DNA of 64,000 bases, from assembly GCF_006442205.1 (NCBI RefSeq), contig NZ_VFVR01000002.1, forward strand, positions 806,001-870,000. Direction: 5' to 3'. The notes beneath the pieces were generated by a model. That model was not told the origin of the DNA and searched no databases. It saw only the letters and a list, made by a program, of their open reading frames with translations. The translations under genes and the position numbers were made by a program. The DNA comes from Mesorhizobium sp. B2-3-12 (GTDB lineage: Bacteria > Pseudomonadota > Alphaproteobacteria > Rhizobiales > Rhizobiaceae). This document shows, piece by piece, positions 53,045-61,551 of this stretch (the first letter of the stretch is position 1; every line of letters begins with the position of its first letter).

Positions 53045-54235
53045 ATGCTCGACCGTGGCCGCCAACCCGCGTTGGCCGGCATGACCGGCCGGTCCTATCC
53101 GGCGGAGCGCATTTCGGAACTCATCGGCACCATCTATGATTGCGTGCTCGACCCCAGCCGCTGGCCAGCGGTCGTCGACAGCATTCGACGGGAACTGGAG
53201 TTCTGCTACGCGGTTCTCGGTGTGTATCCGCTCCCGGGAGGGGAAGTGACGCTCGGTGTCGCGACGGGCATCGATTCATTGAAGCTCGGCGAGCTTCCTT
53301 CCTATGGCCAGGACCTGGTCGATCTCTGGGGTGGCGACACCAAGGTGAAACAATATCCGCTCGAGGAGCCCATCGCGCAGTCCCAGGCGGTGCCGGATGC
53401 CGCGCTGGTCGCCAGCCGCTATTTTCGCGAATGGGCTCAGCCGCAAGGGGTGGTCGACGCGGTCGCGATCGGGCTGGAGCGCAATTCGCGCATGGTTTCC
53501 ACGCTTTCGTTCGGCCGGCATGAAACGGTCGGCATTGTCGGCAACGGGGAACTCGATGCCTTGCGTCTTCTGGCCCCGCACTTCCGGCGCGCCATCGCCA
53601 TCAGCCAGTTGCTCGATTTGCAGTCGATCGCCGCGGCCAACGTGGCCTCCGTGCTGGACGGTCTCTCCGTAGGCGTCGTGCTGGTCGACGAACTGATGGC
53701 GTTGATCCGTGCCAATCCGGCAGCCGAGGAGATGCTGACCCGCAAGGACCCGATCAAGGTCAGCAACGGCCGCGTCGTCGTCTCGGATGGCTCGCGCGAA
53801 ATGTCATTGGCGATCGAGGATGCGGTCGCCCAGGCGGCCGGCGACGAGGTCGCACTCGGGCGTCGTGGCGGCAGCGGTTTTCCGACGCGTGGTCTCTCCG
53901 GCGAGCCCCGCATCATTCACGTGCTGCCGCTGAAAAGGCGTGAAAGCCGGCCTGGCCTGTTCCGCCGCGCCACCGCCGCCCTCTTCATCGCCCCGGCCGA
54001 CAGGCCGTTAAGCCTTCCCTTCGATGCCTTCGCCGCCCTCTATGGCCTGACCCCGGCGGAGGTGCGGGTCGCCGAACTGATCGCCGCCGGCCGCACCCAG
54101 CGGGAGATCGCACGTGGCCTTGGCCTGGCCGGCGCGACGGTCAAGAGCCATCTCCTGCACGTCTTCGAGAAGACCAATGTCCGCCGCCAGGTCGATCTCG
54201 TCAGGCTTGTCGCCGCCCTGGCATCGCCCTTGTGA
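53045..54235 (+). CDS. LuxR-type regulator with PAS-like sensor, paralogue 3
   Basis: A 396-aa protein with the same plan as paralogues 1 and 2: RISELIGTIYDCVLDPSRWP, LPGGEVTLGVATGIDSLKLG in place of LPSGEVLVNVTSNI, PAS-like LSVGVVLVDELMALIRANPA, and the LuxR HTH GLTPAEVRVAELIAAGRTQR, then ATVKSHLLHVFEKTNVRRQV. It does not share the near-identical tract. Start options are GTG 52982, ATG 53045 and ATG 53081; 53045 is a compromise with CAGGGCAG upstream. The hairpin at 54237-54260 follows its stop. Confidence 0.86.
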   Translation: MLDRGRQPALAGMTGRSYPAERISELIGTIYDCVLDPSRWPAVVDSIRRELEFCYAVLGVYPLPGGEVTLGVATGIDSLKLGELPSYGQDLVDLWGGDTKVKQYPLEEPIAQSQAVPDAALVASRYFREWAQPQGVVDAVAIGLERNSRMVSTLSFGRHETVGIVGNGELDALRLLAPHFRRAIAISQLLDLQSIAAANVASVLDGLSVGVVLVDELMALIRANPAAEEMLTRKDPIKVSNGRVVVSDGSREMSLAIEDAVAQAAGDEVALGRRGGSGFPTRGLSGEPRIIHVLPLKRRESRPGLFRRATAALFIAPADRPLSLPFDAFAALYGLTPAEVRVAELIAAGRTQREIARGLGLAGATVKSHLLHVFEKTNVRRQVDLVRLVAALASPL

Positions 54236-54777
54236 CGGCTGTCGCGCCGGGGAGACAGCCCGTACGCCTCGCCGCTCGAAACATCTCCACCACAATCGGT
54301 GGATATCGAGATCCCGAATCCCGCCTATCGAAGGCAACAGGACTGGGAGTTGCCGATCCAGTCGCGCTGCAATTGCGGCCGGAATTCCCGATTTTGAGAG
54401 TTTCGCGCAAATCCATGCCTCAAATAGAGATGGAATTGACAAACGATTTCGCGTCTTCGACGGTAAGTATAGTAATCTTATCGACATAGTTGGAGGCGTC
54501 GATGGCGGATCAGCGTATCGTGGCGATCACCCGCGTCACCGGTTCCCGGGCGCGGGCCTGCCCGTATGGAAGCCTCGTTTCTGTGTCACCGGGGTCGCAA
54601 GGCGAGCCTAAAATCGCCGCAACGGTTTGAAATCCAAGCAAGATCAACCGAAATTGGCTTGTATATCATGTCACTAGAATTTATGTGTCATGGACGCTTC
54701 GGTGCGGCGGGGAGGCACGCCAGGCGTTTCGCAGGGATGGCCTGGGGCCGTCGCACGACAAAAGAAACGTTCGGTTC
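54236..54777. other. 542-bp gap holding a hairpin and a third TCCACC/GGTGGA palindrome
   Basis: GGCTGTC-N10-GACAGCC at 54237-54260 lies at the stop of LuxR paralogue 3. TCCACC-ACAATC-GGTGGA is at 54286-54303, like the two other sites but with six central bases. The following ~470 bp carry the Rrf2 promoter and are AT-richer; no gene is supported. Confidence 0.5.
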
Positions 54778-55251
54778 ATGCTCACCAAAAAAGGCAAGTA
54801 CGGCCTCAAGGCGCTCGTCCATCTGGCGCGGATGCCGGCCGGACAGCTTGCTTTCGTTGGCGATATCGCGACCGGCAACAACATCCCGAAAAAATTCCTC
54901 GACGCCATATTGGGCGAACTGCGCAATGCCGGCTTCGTCCAGAGCCGCAAGGGCAAGGATGGCGGCTACCGCCTGGCGCGGCCGGCCGACGAGATCAAGA
55001 TCGGCCACGTCGTGCGCGTGCTGGATGGTCCGCTGGCCCCTATCCCCTGCGCCAGCCGTACCCAATATCAGCGCTGTGAAGACTGTAACGAGGCGACATG
55101 CCAAGTCCGACATCTGATGCTCGAGGTTCGGCAGGCGATCGCCGAGGTGCTCGACCAGCGCAGCCTCGCCGAGATGCGCGATATCGCCGACGACCTGCCG
55201 GTCGTGCCGGGCATGACCGACCTGGCTGTCGTGGCGAAGGTCCAGGCCTGA
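54778..55251 (+). CDS. Rrf2-family regulator, CymR/IscR-like, with Cys cluster
   Basis: A 157-aa regulator. The winged HTH occupies 1-75 (LTKKGKYGLKALVHLARMP, IPKKFLDAILGELRNAGFVQ, SRKGKDGGYRLARPADEI). Cysteines at 91, 100, 103 and 108 (CASRTQYQRCEDCNEATC) could hold an iron-sulfur cluster, as IscR-type members do with three Cys. The start at 54778 gives the canonical MLTKKGKYGL. It precedes an FAD protein and the transsulfuration genes, the position a cysteine-metabolism regulator (CymR-like) would take. Control of those genes is inferred. Confidence 0.88.
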   Translation: MLTKKGKYGLKALVHLARMPAGQLAFVGDIATGNNIPKKFLDAILGELRNAGFVQSRKGKDGGYRLARPADEIKIGHVVRVLDGPLAPIPCASRTQYQRCEDCNEATCQVRHLMLEVRQAIAEVLDQRSLAEMRDIADDLPVVPGMTDLAVVAKVQA

Positions 55252-55282
55252 AGCCGTCGCCTCGCAAGAGGCTCGATCGCGC

Positions 55283-56635
55283 ATGACCGGCCGGACCAAC
55301 TCGATCAATTCCATCATCATCGTCGGCGGCGGCGCCAGCGGCGTCGTGCTGGCCGCGCATCTGTTGAAATCGCCGAATCCGGACCTGCGTGTCACGCTGA
55401 TCGAAAAGCGCCCGCATTTCGGCCAGGGTATCGCCTATTCGACGCTGCTGTCGGCGCATGTTCTCAATGTCAGCGCGGCCGGCATGAGCGCCTATGCGGA
55501 CGATCCCGGAAATTTCTGGCGCTGGCTGCAGGGGCGTGGGCTGATAGGCCCGGAGCAGACGCCGCAGACGCCCTTCTATGCGCCGCGCAGCATCTATGCC
55601 CGCTACCTCGGGGAGTTGCTCGACGAACTCGAAGCCCGCGAACAGCCAACCGGGCGCCTGCGGCTGATCCATGAGGAGAGCCGCTCGATCACACCGACCC
55701 CGTCCGGCGTCGATGTGGCGCTTGCCAATGGCACCAGCGTCGTCGCTCATCTGGCCATATTGGCGACCGGCCATGACGAACAGCCGGCGCAAGGCCATGC
55801 GATCAGAATGGGCTCGGAAGCCGACACGGAGATTGCCCCGGACAGCCGGGTGATGGTGCTGGGCACCGGCCTCAGCATGGTCGACGCATTTCTGGCGCTG
55901 GAGCAGCGCGGCCATCGCGGCGATATCGTCGCGGTGTCGCGGCGCGGCCTGCTGCCCTCGCCGCACCGCAAGGGCAACCCGATCAAGCTAGACGTCGCCG
56001 ACATCCCGCTCGGCACCCAGCTTTCCTATTTCGTCGGCTGGTTCCGCGACCTGATCCGCGAAAACCAGAAGGCGGGGGTCGACTGGCGCGACGTCGTCGA
56101 CGGCCTGCGGCCGTTCAACCAGAAGATCTGGCAGAACTGGCCCGCCTCGGCTAAGCGCCGCTTCGTCGAACACACCAAGGCCTGGTGGGACATCCATCGC
56201 CACCGCATGGCGCCCGAGGTCTACGCCAGGGTGACGGACGCCGTGCGGTCCGGCCGCATCCGGCCGGTCGCGGGGCGCGTCGTCGCCGTCACGCCGGGCG
56301 ACGGTTTCGCGGTGGAGGTCCAGTCGCGCCACACCCAGCGCCTCGAAACATTCGAAGTCGCCCGCATCTATGATTGCTCCGGCATCGTGCGCGACATCTC
56401 GACCTCGTCGAACAGCGTGGTGCGCTCCCTGGTCGACCGCGGGCTGGCGCGGCCGGATCCGCTGCGTATCGGCCTCGACGTCTCGGCCAATTGCGAGATC
56501 ATCGCCGCCGACGGCTCGGTTTCGCGGAAAATCCTCGCCGTCGGGCCGCTGACGCGCGGCACCTTCTTCGAGATCGACGCCATTCCCGATATCCGCGTCC
56601 AGTGCGCCAGGCTGAGCAAGCAGTTGCTGGGGTAG
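55283..56635 (+). CDS. FAD/NAD(P)-binding protein (NAD_binding_9 family)
   Basis: A 450-aa flavoprotein-like protein. The N-terminal dinucleotide fold is SINSIIIVGGGASGVVLAAH and the family block KRPHFGQGIAYSTLLSAHVL with NVSAAGMSAYADDP follows. A second binding motif is VMVLGTGLSMVDAFLALEQR. The C-terminus IYDCSGIVRDISTSSNSVVR and GPLTRGTFFEIDAIPDIR is typical of the family. Its substrate is unknown; relatives occur beside sulfur and siderophore genes. It starts 31 bp after the Rrf2 stop, so it may share its transcript; the cystathionine genes start 748 bp later. Confidence 0.86.
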   Translation: MTGRTNSINSIIIVGGGASGVVLAAHLLKSPNPDLRVTLIEKRPHFGQGIAYSTLLSAHVLNVSAAGMSAYADDPGNFWRWLQGRGLIGPEQTPQTPFYAPRSIYARYLGELLDELEAREQPTGRLRLIHEESRSITPTPSGVDVALANGTSVVAHLAILATGHDEQPAQGHAIRMGSEADTEIAPDSRVMVLGTGLSMVDAFLALEQRGHRGDIVAVSRRGLLPSPHRKGNPIKLDVADIPLGTQLSYFVGWFRDLIRENQKAGVDWRDVVDGLRPFNQKIWQNWPASAKRRFVEHTKAWWDIHRHRMAPEVYARVTDAVRSGRIRPVAGRVVAVTPGDGFAVEVQSRHTQRLETFEVARIYDCSGIVRDISTSSNSVVRSLVDRGLARPDPLRIGLDVSANCEIIAADGSVSRKILAVGPLTRGTFFEIDAIPDIRVQCARLSKQLLG

Positions 56636-57383
56636 GCAATTCGGGCGGCGATCACCTATTTGGCGGAACCGTATCCGCCTCGACTCGTGAGCCTTCCGCG
56701 ATCACACCATATTCAGTTGAGCGCGGTCTGGTATTCATTCCGCGCTGCCCTATGTCGGGCTGAACAACTTCCGTTCTTAACTATAAGACGGCGGGACTAA
56801 AGTCTTGCACGCCAATAGGCCTTGGTCCGAGGGGCCCTCGAACGTTCCGTGCTTGTCCATTGGACGTTCCGTTACTTTAGTCAATCGAGATATATGTAGC
56901 TTGATACAGATTCGCGTGATGGCGATGCAAATCGGCTTATAAAAGGAACCGATCCGTCTGCCGTCCCCTTCCAAGCCCGGTTTCGAGCCGCGGCCTTTTC
57001 CACAGAGGTCGGACCGATTTCCTTGACGGGGTTGCGACGGCGGATCGGTCATGAGGCGACGCCGACCCGGGAGAAAAGAATGGCCGGTGCGGGGATGCTT
57101 GGGTTGGAAGCGGGTCGCACCGGCCATTGCGGGTTTTGGCTTCGATTAGGGATCGTCCCCCGCACGACCAAGCTATACTTACATTAGCTATAGCTCAACT
57201 AAGACTGAAGTCCCTTCCTACCCCGAGGCGCCCGGATGGCGATTGCCGGGGTCGTCGAGGTCGGCGCTCTGAAGCGCCGCTGGAATTTCATTCCTCGTCT
57301 GGCCCCCGGATTGGCACGATCTATCTTCTTTCCAACTGCGATCGGCTGGAAAAGACGCTAGGTTGATCCAAGGAGGCTCCGAC
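56636..57383. other. 748-bp non-coding leader region before the cystathionine genes, with a 13-bp inverted repeat
   Basis: AATGGCCGGTGCG (57079-57091) and CGCACCGGCCATT (57116-57128) are perfect inverted repeats around 24 nt. The flanks are AT-rich (about 56770-56945 and 57170-57210). Frames here have no Shine-Dalgarno or similarity. A structured leader RNA or regulator site is possible. Confidence 0.5.
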
Positions 57384-58838
57384 ATGAGCGAGCACAGAAA
57401 AGCCACCGCCGGCAATGCCGCCTCGGACGGCGCCGCGCCGGACAGCGCAATGTCGCGGCTGCGCCCGCCTTATGCCTCGGTGCTCGACCTGATCGGGCAG
57501 ACACCGGTCGTCGAACTGACCAAATTCGACACCGGAAAATGCCGGCTGTTCATCAAGCTCGAAAGCCAGAATCCCGGCGGCTCGATCAAGGACCGCATCG
57601 CTCTGTCGATGATCGCGGCGGCCGAGAAGGATGGCAGGCTGAAGCCCGGCGGCACCATCGTCGAGGCGACCGCCGGCAATACCGGGCTTGGGCTCGCCCA
57701 GGTCGGCATTCCCAAGGGCTACCGCATCATCCTCGTCGTGCCCGACAAGATGTCGCGCGAAAAAATCCAGCATCTGCGCGCGCTCGGCGCCGAGGTGCGC
57801 ATGACGCGCTCGGATGTCGGCAAGGGCCATGCCGAATACTATCAGGACATGGCGGAAAAAATCGCCGCCGAACTGCCCGGCGCCTTCTACGCCAACCAGT
57901 TCGCCAATCCGGCCAACCCGCTGGCGCATGAGACGACGACCGGCCCGGAAATCTTTGCGCAACTCGACGGCGATGTCGACGCGGTGGTGGTCGGCGTCGG
58001 CTCCGGCGGCACGCTGACCGGGCTTGGCCGCTACTTCGCCGAAGTGTCGCCGAAGACGGAGATGGTGCTGGCCGATCCGGTCGGCTCGGTGCTGGCGCCC
58101 TTGATCAAGACCGGCAAGATGGAAGAGGCGGGCAGCTGGACGGTGGAAGGCATCGGCGAGGATTTCGTGCCGCCCAATGCCGATTTGTCGCTGGTCAGGA
58201 AAGCCTACTCCATCACCGACAAGCAAAGCATGCTGGCGGTGCGCGATCTCTTGTCGCGGGAAGGCATTTTGGCAGGCTCTTCCTCCGGCACGCTGCTCTC
58301 GGCGGCTTTGCGCTATTGCCGCGAGCAAACGGTGCCCAAGCGCGTCGTGACCTTCGTCTGCGACAGCGGCAACAAATATCTGTCAAAGGTGTTCGACGAT
58401 TTCTGGCTGGCCGAGCAGGGGCTGGCCGAACACGAACAGCATGGCGACCTGCGCGACCTCGTCATGCGCTCGCACCGGACCGGCGACACTGTCTGGGTCG
58501 GGCCAGACGAGAGCCTGCTCAACGCCTATGGCCGCATGCGCCGCTCCGATGTCTCGCAGCTGCCGGTGCTGGACAATGGCAAGCTCGTCGGCATCGTCGA
58601 CGAGAGCGATATTCTCGCCCATGTCGACGGTCCCTATGACGGGCGCTGGGAGCGTTTCAACGGCCCGGTGCGTACGGCGATGACCTCGAACCTGCACACG
58701 CTGCAGGCCAGCCAGACGCTGGATGCGCTGCTGCCGGTGTTCGACCGCAACGAGGTCGCCATCATCTTCGACGGCGACGAGTTCGTCGGCCTGATCACAC
58801 GCATCGACCTGATCAACCATCTGAGGCGCGCCCGATGA
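57384..58838 (+). CDS. cystathionine beta-synthase with C-terminal CBS domains
   Basis: A 484-aa PLP enzyme joining serine and homocysteine to cystathionine. PLP-Lys is K69 in ESQNPGGSIKDRIALSM; the phosphate loop is EATAGNTGLGLAQVG and the glycine-rich VGVGSGGTLTGLGRYF. A CBS-domain pair fills about 365-484 (DVSQLPVLDNGKLVGIVDES, EVAIIFDGDEFVGLITRIDL). The start at 57384 follows AGGAGG. Its stop overlaps the next gene (ATGA). It could alternatively be an O-acetylserine sulfhydrylase, but the CBS tail and neighbour favour CBS. Confidence 0.9.
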   Translation: MSEHRKATAGNAASDGAAPDSAMSRLRPPYASVLDLIGQTPVVELTKFDTGKCRLFIKLESQNPGGSIKDRIALSMIAAAEKDGRLKPGGTIVEATAGNTGLGLAQVGIPKGYRIILVVPDKMSREKIQHLRALGAEVRMTRSDVGKGHAEYYQDMAEKIAAELPGAFYANQFANPANPLAHETTTGPEIFAQLDGDVDAVVVGVGSGGTLTGLGRYFAEVSPKTEMVLADPVGSVLAPLIKTGKMEEAGSWTVEGIGEDFVPPNADLSLVRKAYSITDKQSMLAVRDLLSREGILAGSSSGTLLSAALRYCREQTVPKRVVTFVCDSGNKYLSKVFDDFWLAEQGLAEHEQHGDLRDLVMRSHRTGDTVWVGPDESLLNAYGRMRRSDVSQLPVLDNGKLVGIVDESDILAHVDGPYDGRWERFNGPVRTAMTSNLHTLQASQTLDALLPVFDRNEVAIIFDGDEFVGLITRIDLINHLRRAR

Positions 58839-60016
58839 CCAAACACACCCCGCCGGCCGGCAAGAACCGCCTGGCCTTTTCGACGCGCACCATTCATGGC
58901 GGCCAGAGCCACGACCCGCAGACCGGCGCGGTGATGGTGCCGATCTACGCCACCTCGACCTTTGCCCAGCAATCGCCCGGCGTGCACAAGGGTTTTGAAT
59001 ACGCGCGCAGCCAGAACCCGACGCGCTTCGCCTTCGAGCGCGCGGTGGCGGACCTGGAAAGCGGCTCGGCCGCATTTGCTTTCGCTTCCGGTCTGGCGTC
59101 GATCGCCACGGTGCTGGAGCTGCTCGATTCGGGCGCCCATATCGTCGCCACCGACGACATCTATGGCGGCTCCTTCCGGCTGATGGAGCGGGTGCGCAAG
59201 CGCTCGGCCAACCTGCAGGTGAGCTTCGTCGACTTCACCGACCTTGCGGCCGTGGAGGCTGCGATCCGGCCGGAAACAAAAATGCTCTGGGTCGAAACGC
59301 CGACCAACCCGCTGCTGCGCATCGTCGACCTCGAAGGCGTCGCGACGCTCGCCAGGCGCCGGGGCATCCTGTCGGTCGCCGACAACACGTTCTGCAGCCC
59401 CTATATTCAGCGGCCGCTGGAACTCGGCATCGACATCGTGGTGCACTCGACGACCAAATATCTCAACGGCCATTCCGACATGGTCGGCGGCGTCGCCGTG
59501 GTCGGCGACAACAAGGATCTCGCCGACCGGCTGAAGTTCCTGCAGAACGCCATCGGCGCCATTTCTGGCCCGTTCGACAGTTTCCTGGCGCTGCGCGGCT
59601 TGAAGACCCTGGCACTCAGGATGGAGCGCCATTCCAACAATGGCCTCAAGATCGCGCAATGGCTGGAAGCGCGCAGGGATGTGCGCCGCGTCATCTATCC
59701 CGGCCTCGCCAGCCATCCGCAGCACGCCATCGCGGTCCAGCAGATGAATGCCTTCGGCGGCATGATCACGGTTGTGCTGGACCGCGACCTCGCCGGGACA
59801 AAGCGTTTCCTCGAACGCACGCAATTGTTCACGCTGGCCGAAAGCCTCGGCGGCGTGGAGAGCCTGATCGAACACCCCGCGCTGATGACGCATGGCTCGA
59901 TCCCGGCGGAGAAGCGGGAGGAGATCGGGATATCGGATTCGCTGGTAAGGTTGTCGGCGGGCATCGAGGACGGCGATGATCTGATCGCGGATCTGGAGCA
60001 GGCGCTGCGGGGGTGA
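58835..60016 (+). CDS. cystathionine gamma-lyase (Cys/Met metabolism PLP enzyme)
   Basis: A 393-aa PLP enzyme splitting cystathionine to cysteine, 2-oxobutyrate and ammonia. Family signature: STTKYLNGHSDMVGGVAVVG with the PLP-Lys, GFEYARSQNPTRFAFERAVA and LFTLAESLGGVESLIEHPAL. It overlaps the CBS gene by 4 bp, completing reverse transsulfuration from homocysteine to cysteine. A gamma-synthase or methionine gamma-lyase role is possible from sequence alone; context favours the lyase. Confidence 0.9.
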   Translation: MTKHTPPAGKNRLAFSTRTIHGGQSHDPQTGAVMVPIYATSTFAQQSPGVHKGFEYARSQNPTRFAFERAVADLESGSAAFAFASGLASIATVLELLDSGAHIVATDDIYGGSFRLMERVRKRSANLQVSFVDFTDLAAVEAAIRPETKMLWVETPTNPLLRIVDLEGVATLARRRGILSVADNTFCSPYIQRPLELGIDIVVHSTTKYLNGHSDMVGGVAVVGDNKDLADRLKFLQNAIGAISGPFDSFLALRGLKTLALRMERHSNNGLKIAQWLEARRDVRRVIYPGLASHPQHAIAVQQMNAFGGMITVVLDRDLAGTKRFLERTQLFTLAESLGGVESLIEHPALMTHGSIPAEKREEIGISDSLVRLSAGIEDGDDLIADLEQALRG

Positions 60017-60051
60017 AGCCGCTTGGCTGAGGCGAGCCAATCGCCAAAGCT

Positions 60052-60195
60052 GGCGCCGCCCCTCATCGCCCTGCCGGGCACTTCTCCCCGTATAGTGACG
60101 GGGAGAAGGGGCGGCTGCGACCTCGGCGCCCTCTTTGCAATGTCGGCGATTGGCGAAGCACGTGATAACAGCAGGCAGGTGAGGGGCAGCGCTGA
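60052..60195. repeat. palindromic intergenic cassette, type A
   Basis: Left end GCGCCGCCCCTCATCGCCCT with hairpin CCCCGTatagtgACGGGG; core in inverted form GCGATTGGCGAA at 60146-60157; right end shortened to GGCAGGTGAGGGGCAGCG. The missing right hairpin suggests a truncated copy. Confidence 0.78.
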
Positions 60196-60264
60196 CGCCT
60201 CACAATTAGTAGTTGGCCACCAGTCCAATTGACCCCGACCGCCATTCGCCCGAGATGTAGCGCC

Positions 60265-61233
60265 ATGGCCATGCGCGACCCACCCAAACCCACCGAGCCC
60301 CTCACCTTCGCGGTGCTGGTCTTCCCCGGCTTTCCGATGATGGCGTTCAGTTCCGTCATCGAGCCGCTGCGCGCGGCCAACATTCTGGCCAAGAAAGCGT
60401 GCTACCGCTGGATCATCGTCGGCGCGACTGAGGGACCCGTCGAGGCTTCGAACGGGGTCGTCATCCAGCCGGGTTTTTACGCGGAGGCCGCGCCCAAGGT
60501 CGACCGCATCGTCGTCTGCTCGGGCGGTGACGCCGATCATCTCGTCGCCGAGGACGCGGCGAGCTGGATCCGCCGCAGTCTACGCAATGGCGCTCATATC
60601 GGCGCGGTGGCGGACGCGGCGTTCTTCCTGGCGCGTGCGGGCCTGCTCGACGGCCATGCCTGCACCTTGCACTGGACCAGCCAGGCTGCCTTCACCGAGG
60701 CCTTTCCCAACATCGAGTTGCGGCGCGACCTCTACGTCATCGACCGCAAGCGCTTCACTTCGGCGGGCGGCGTCGGTAGCCTCGATATGATGCTGGAGAT
60801 CATCACCCGGGATTACGGCGCCGAGCTTGCCGCAGGCGTCGCCGAATGGTTCGTGCACAGCCAGCTGCGCTCCAGCGTCGACCGCAAGCTGATGCCGCTG
60901 CGCCTGCGCACCGGCGTCCAGAACGAACTGGTGCTGTCGGCCATCGCCATCATGGAGGACGCGGTGGAGGAAAGGCTGGGGATGGCCGAGCTGACCGCCA
61001 AGCTCGGCGTCTCGTCCGACAAGCTCGAACGCTCCTTCCGCTCCGAACTCGACATCTCGCCCAACGGCTATTACCGGCGGCTCAGACTGAAACGCGCCGC
61101 CGATCTCCTGGCGCACTCGACGCTCGCCGTGCGCGACGTGGCGCTGGCCTGCGGCTTCGCCTCGATGTCGAGCTTTGCCCGGGCCTTTCGCGAGGAGCAT
61201 GGCCACGCGCCGAAGATGGCGCGGCGGCATTAG
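60265..61233 (+). CDS. GlxA-type AraC-family transcriptional regulator
   Basis: A 322-aa regulator: an N-terminal DJ-1/PfpI-like domain (about 15-190) with FAVLVFPGFPMMAFSSVIEP, NGAHIGAVADAAFFLARAGL and LDGHACTLHWTSQAAFTEAF, and an AraC-type double HTH at about 225-320 (LTAKLGVSSDKLERSFRSEL, RDVALACGFASMSSFARAFR). GlxA-type regulators such as GbdR and CdhR control glycine betaine, carnitine or related amine catabolism. The start could be 60265 or 60271. It stands in front of an M24 hydrolase and an isochorismatase-type hydrolase, likely targets (inference). Confidence 0.92.
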   Translation: MAMRDPPKPTEPLTFAVLVFPGFPMMAFSSVIEPLRAANILAKKACYRWIIVGATEGPVEASNGVVIQPGFYAEAAPKVDRIVVCSGGDADHLVAEDAASWIRRSLRNGAHIGAVADAAFFLARAGLLDGHACTLHWTSQAAFTEAFPNIELRRDLYVIDRKRFTSAGGVGSLDMMLEIITRDYGAELAAGVAEWFVHSQLRSSVDRKLMPLRLRTGVQNELVLSAIAIMEDAVEERLGMAELTAKLGVSSDKLERSFRSELDISPNGYYRRLRLKRAADLLAHSTLAVRDVALACGFASMSSFARAFREEHGHAPKMARRH

Positions 61234-61265
61234 GCGCGCGCTGAAGCTGTGAGATGTTGGCGGGG

Positions 61266-61429
61266 CAGCGCCCCCCTCTGTCCTGCCGGACATCTCCCCC
61301 TCTTGGGGGGAGATTGGCTGTCATCTCCGCTTTCGCCAGTCACAAACGTTGTTAGAAGGGCGCCGCCCGAACAGACTGCCGATCTCCCCACTTGAGGGGG
61401 AGATGTCCGGCAGGACAGAGGGGGGCGCC
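61266..61429. repeat. palindromic intergenic cassette, type B
   Basis: Facing ends AGCGCCCCCCTCTGTCCTGC and GGACAGAGGGGGGCG, hairpins CTCCCCCTCTTGGGGGGAG and CTCCCCACTTGAGGGGGAG, and a diverged core TTTCGCCAGTCAC. It fills most of the 61234-61551 gap. Confidence 0.83.
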
Positions 61430-61551
61430 TGGCGCCTGCCTCTCTTGTTCCTTCAGCGGCATCCCGCACAACACACGCGGTTTTCCGCACAATCCTTCCA
61501 CGCCTACCGCGCCATGGTCTGAGCCTGCAACCCATCCAAGGCCGAAACCCC

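Noticed and set aside
46896..54235. LuxR proteins as AHL quorum-sensing receptors
   Set aside because: The N-terminal domains lack the autoinducer-binding pattern, and no luxI-type synthase is present.
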